DNA from: Vallitaleaceae bacterium 9-2
GTDB taxonomy: Bacteria; Bacillota; Clostridia; Lachnospirales; Vallitaleaceae
NCBI GenBank assembly: GCA_038396585.1
Contig: CP121691.1
Span: 1 to 64,000, forward strand
Reading direction: 5' to 3'
Length of the DNA: 64,000 nucleotides
Shown here: in pieces, positions 61,251-64,000 of the stretch
How positions within the stretch are numbered: position 1 is the first letter of the stretch
How the letters are laid out: the number at the start of each line of letters is the position of its first letter
Program-made: the position numbers and the translations under genes
Notes under the pieces: model-generated
Told to the model about the DNA's origin: nothing
What the model saw: only the letters and a program-made list of their open reading frames with translations
The model's database searches: none

Positions 61251-61280
61251 AAAAAGAGCATCTAGATAAGATGCTCTTTT
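61251..61280. terminator. Terminator after tRNA-Arg
   Basis: AAAAGAGCATCT (61252-61263) pairs with AGATGCTCTTTT (61269-61280) with a five-base loop. A- and T-rich ends allow use from both sides. Confidence 0.87.
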
Positions 61281-61414
61281 GTCATTTGTTGTATAAATCT
61301 CAAACGCATGGATAGTTTTTCGATATTACATTTAAAGATTGCAGGGTCACACCACACATTTAGTAGTAACAAAAAAGCCTCAGTAGCTTCGTCAGGGAAG
61401 TCTGTAGAAAGGGA
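61262..61414 (-). pseudogene. Possible C-terminal remnant of a lost gene
   Basis: On the minus strand, a frame open for 50 codons ends in TAG at 61262-61264, inside the terminator hairpin. Upstream it is closed by a TGA at 61415-61417, with no start. Its peptide looks protein-like (FPDEATEAFLLLLNVWCDP, then NIEKLSMRLRFIQQM). I do not recognise it. The arrangement fits a 5'-truncated gene left beside the tRNA. Chance openness cannot be excluded. Confidence 0.35.
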
Positions 61415-61430
61415 TCAGAGTAATAATCTA

Positions 61431-61459
61431 TGGATAAAGCAAATATATTGTGGTATAAT
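61431..61459 (+). promoter_or_regulatory. Promoter of the second membrane AraC sensor
   Basis: TGGATA (61431-61436) and TATAAT (61454-61459) are 17 bases apart. TG at 61451-61452 extends the -10, which compensates for the weak -35. Confidence 0.55.
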
Positions 61460-61508
61460 CATTACCAAACATTAGCTAAAACTATAAAGCATTATCGAGG
61501 ATTCTATC

Positions 61509-63596
61509 ATGCAAAAGGTACTGATTACCAGATATAAGTACAGAAATATAATCGTACTATTATTATTTTCATTAATTCTTACAATTATTTTCACATTTAC
61601 AATATACAACTTAATAAATATAAATAATTCCAATCGGAAAATAGTTACGGCAGAAAGTCAAGTTCAAATCAAAAATTTTGAAATATCGTTGAATCTTTCT
61701 AGGCAACTTGTCAACTCTGTCAGATACACGCTAGAGGCAGAAAGATGGGCTGAATCCGCTGATTTTTCGTATGAGATGCATTCATTAATAAAATTTATGG
61801 AATTAGTGAATAAGCAGCTAAGTGTTTTGACAACGGGAGAATGCTATATAGGTGCTTGGAAATTGAACAGTGAAAATCCATCTATTTTTTATAATGGAGC
61901 AACCATTAGTGAAGAAAAATTGTTTGAGGATGTTCTTGGTATTGAATACGCCTTAAAAGAAGATGTGATTTCAAAATTAAAAAAAACAGGCGAGCATATT
62001 CTGTTTTTTGATGAAACCCAAATACATAATAGCTTTATAAAATTATATTATCAGCAATACTCTGGAGGAGAAATTATATATTTCACCTTGATACCCTATA
62101 AAGTCTTAAATATAGATGATGCATTGTGGTATCTAAAATATAATAATAGACTTATTGGCACTAGTGATATCGAGCTATACCAAAATAATATTGATGATAA
62201 TAGGTCGCAGACATTTCAAAAAATAACGTATAGTGAAAATTCAGGACATGGATTTCAGTATACATATGTAAAAGAAAGTATGGCACTTTATTTTCTCGTT
62301 TTTGTTATTTCCATCGTTATCATCATAAGCGGAATTATCCTTTTTTTAATCTTGAAGATTATGTCTATTGTATATGAGCCGATTAATCGTATAGTTAATG
62401 ACGATAGCAAAAGCATAGATGAGATAAAATTATTTCAAGAAAGTATAGTAGAAGTTAATTTCTTAAATAGTAAGCTAGAATCTATAAAAAATGATATTAG
62501 CGCAAAAACACAAGAGAGAAAGTATTTTAATTTACTTATTGGCCTTAGAGAAGATATTGATTATAATATTGATCAGTTTTGTGTAAGCATTTTAGAATTT
62601 GATAATTTTGAAAATAGTGATAATGTATTTTATATAAAAAATGATCTTCAAGCATATGCAAGTAAAGATGATAATATTATTTATATTCATTTAGATAAGT
62701 CGCGTATATTGTTTATACATAAAGTGATGACTTATTCTGAGGCAGAAAAGCAACTTACGCATTTATTACATAGTTATGTTGCGAATGTAAATATTAAGAT
62801 TGCGCTTACAGACGTCTATGATTCAATTAATCAATTGCCTATTGCGTACGAGTTTGCAAACAAAATCTTAAATTTTAAATACCATTTCCAGGAAAAGGAT
62901 ATTATTTTATTTAGTGATATTTCAAATATTATAGATGATGAATATAATTTTTCGGTTAACGTTGAATATACTTTAATCCATAAAGTGCTAAATGCGGATA
63001 AAACAGCAATTGATATTTTTGATAAATTTTTGCGGGAAAATATGAAGAACCAGAGTGTCTCAAGTAGCACAACGGAAAAGTATATATTGACACTTATAAA
63101 TATGGTAAATAGGATATTTGCAGAATTAAAAATCTCTTCCTTAGATTTAATAGGTTATGAGATTTCTTTTACAGAATGGCAATGCATGAGAGATAATCCG
63201 AATATCATTAATATTATTCGCAATACACTTATTGATATAATCTCTAGTTTATCAGAGAAGAACACATCGGGAAATTTAGAAAGTGCTGAGAAAATATTGG
63301 ATTATATCCATAAAAATTATATGAAAGATATAATGCTGGTTGATATAAATACGGAATTTGGATTATCTCCACAAAGAGTTCATACGATTTTTAAAGAGGA
63401 ATTAAATACGAACTTTAAAACATATCTCAATGAATATAGAATTAATATAGCGCAACAACTTCAAAGAGAAGATAAAAGTATCAAGACGACAGAGTTATCG
63501 GAGTTAGTTGGTTTTAACAGTTCCACAAGTTTCATAAGAGTGTACAAAAAACACGTAGGCTTATCACCACAGGAGTACCAAAAAAGCCTCAAATAA
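61509..63596 (+). CDS. AraC-family membrane sensor-regulator
   Basis: This 695-residue protein has the same plan as the regulator at 40806-42734. One membrane helix lies near 13-35, an extracellular sensor of about 220 residues follows, a second helix lies near 257-283, then a cytoplasmic linker and a C-terminal AraC domain with LSPQRVHTIFKEELN and ELVGFNSSTSFIRVYKKHVG near 655-675. It reads toward an LplB-type sugar permease gene that starts 212 bases downstream, its likely target. GAGGA lies before the ATG at 61509. Its sequence is AT-rich relative to neighbours. Confidence 0.9.
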   Translation: MQKVLITRYKYRNIIVLLLFSLILTIIFTFTIYNLININNSNRKIVTAESQVQIKNFEISLNLSRQLVNSVRYTLEAERWAESADFSYEMHSLIKFMELVNKQLSVLTTGECYIGAWKLNSENPSIFYNGATISEEKLFEDVLGIEYALKEDVISKLKKTGEHILFFDETQIHNSFIKLYYQQYSGGEIIYFTLIPYKVLNIDDALWYLKYNNRLIGTSDIELYQNNIDDNRSQTFQKITYSENSGHGFQYTYVKESMALYFLVFVISIVIIISGIILFLILKIMSIVYEPINRIVNDDSKSIDEIKLFQESIVEVNFLNSKLESIKNDISAKTQERKYFNLLIGLREDIDYNIDQFCVSILEFDNFENSDNVFYIKNDLQAYASKDDNIIYIHLDKSRILFIHKVMTYSEAEKQLTHLLHSYVANVNIKIALTDVYDSINQLPIAYEFANKILNFKYHFQEKDIILFSDISNIIDDEYNFSVNVEYTLIHKVLNADKTAIDIFDKFLRENMKNQSVSSSTTEKYILTLINMVNRIFAELKISSLDLIGYEISFTEWQCMRDNPNIINIIRNTLIDIISSLSEKNTSGNLESAEKILDYIHKNYMKDIMLVDINTEFGLSPQRVHTIFKEELNTNFKTYLNEYRINIAQQLQREDKSIKTTELSELVGFNSSTSFIRVYKKHVGLSPQEYQKSLK

Positions 63597-63645
63597 AGGA
63601 GGAATCAGCAAAATATTTTTTGTTGATTGCCTAAAAATTGTGTAT

Positions 63646-63681
63646 AAAAAAAAGCTTACCATTTTGAGTAAGCTTTTTTTA
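63646..63681 (+). terminator. Terminator after the AraC sensor gene
   Basis: AAAAAAAAGCTTAC and GTAAGCTTTTTTT (63668-63680) form the stem around an eight-base loop. Confidence 0.85.
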
Positions 63682-63709
63682 TTTTGGAGAGCGTCAATGA
63701 TTTTGTATA

Positions 63710-63729
63710 GTCGATAAATATTGTCGATA
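63710..63729. repeat. GTCGATA direct repeat upstream of the permease
   Basis: GTCGATA at 63710-63716 and 63723-63729, 13 bases apart, lie between the sensor gene and the transporter. AraC-type proteins often bind direct repeats, so this could be part of an operator. The rest of the 127-base spacer shows nothing else certain. Confidence 0.4.
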
Positions 63730-63808
63730 TTAAAAACGAAGAAGGTGTGCTAAATTTAAAATGCACTTTTGTGAGGTACAAAAACGATTAAAGAAAAGAG
63801 GTGTTTTA

Positions 63809-64000
63809 TTGTCAAATAGTGTAATAGATAGAATAAAAAAGACGGATTGGCAACTGATAATATTATTATTGCCAGGTCTTATATGGCTGGTTATGTTTGC
63901 GTATATACCCATGGCAGGATTAAAAATGGCATTTTACAATTATAATGCATTTGCCGGATTTGATGGAAGTGTGTTTGTGGGACTAAAAAATTTCCAACAG
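63809..64000 (+). CDS. Sugar ABC transporter permease, LplB type (truncated by window end)
   Basis: The first 64 codons of a permease are present, starting at TTG 63809 behind AAGAGGTG. The product begins with a short hydrophilic tail, then a helix with LPGLIWLVMFAYIPMAG and GLKMAFYNYNAF, then VGLKNFQQ at the window edge. This matches the N-terminus of LplB/YtcP-type permeases of polysaccharide importers (carbohydrate CUT1-like). The rest is outside the window. The preceding AraC sensor probably regulates it. Confidence 0.8.
   Translation, partial: MSNSVIDRIKKTDWQLIILLLPGLIWLVMFAYIPMAGLKMAFYNYNAFAGFDGSVFVGLKNFQQ

Overview
The window reads as the origin-proximal chromosome of a low-GC, Gram-positive anaerobe of the Clostridia, most likely Lachnospirales or a Vallitaleaceae-like lineage. 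This is inferred from the dnaA-dnaN-yaaA-recF-gyrB-gyrA order, the B. subtilis-like tmk-darA-yaaR-holB-ricT-trmN6-rsmI block, a DUF3881 gene, the 16S sequence style, two-subunit class I fumarase and strong AGGAGG ribosome binding sites. None of the ten tRNA genes encodes the 3' CCA. The window opens on the first base of dnaA and ends inside an ABC permease gene.

Layout. 1-8583: replication initiation and gyrase genes, with a DnaA-box cluster between dnaA and dnaN that marks a likely oriC. 8619-12129: a secreted CAP-SLH wall protein, a two-subunit class I fumarase and a small membrane protein. 12148-17100: a nucleoside-type ABC importer (lipoprotein, double ATPase, two permeases). 17169-23443: tRNA-Ser, then an rRNA operon in the unusual order 16S-5S-tRNA-Ala-23S, then Asp-Val-Thr-Tyr-fMet-Phe-Lys tRNAs and a terminator. 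23602-25518: glnK-amt ammonium uptake behind a terminator-containing leader with an ANTAR-target-like hairpin. 25564-33282: mrp, an Orn/Lys/Arg decarboxylase, and the tmk to rsmI housekeeping block, ending with a DsrE/YedF-like gene that converges on asparaginase (33279-34265, minus).

34405-35748: a degenerate EAL-HDOD protein. 35763-42734 (minus): a carbohydrate module of AraC-type membrane sensor, sugar-binding lipoprotein, two CUT1 permeases and a DUF4091 glycosidase-like protein, with TGTAAATAAACA repeats in front of the transport operon. 42941-44056: an ECF sigma factor and its probable anti-sigma factor. 44081-50861: a complete trpEGDCFBA operon behind a tryptophan T-box leader. 50991-54318: a CBS protein, a GH20 hexosaminidase and a convergent AraC regulator. 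54493-57403: a lipoprotein with a chitobiase-C-terminal-like repeat, MarR and XRE-TPR regulators. 57400-61280: metG, tatD, DUF3881 and tRNA-Arg(CCT). 61431-64000: a second AraC membrane sensor and the start of an LplB-type sugar permease.

Themes. Nitrogen and amino-acid economy (PII/Amt, asparaginase, trp operon) and import of glycans and nucleosides dominate the accessory part, with local regulators beside each uptake system. I found no CRISPR array, complete transposon, prophage or toxin-antitoxin pair, and no convincing wholly new system. The most unusual items are the rRNA gene order, a hairpin shared by the 5' ends of two stable-RNA transcripts, the two-terminator T-box leader, the glnK leader and the AraC repeat array.
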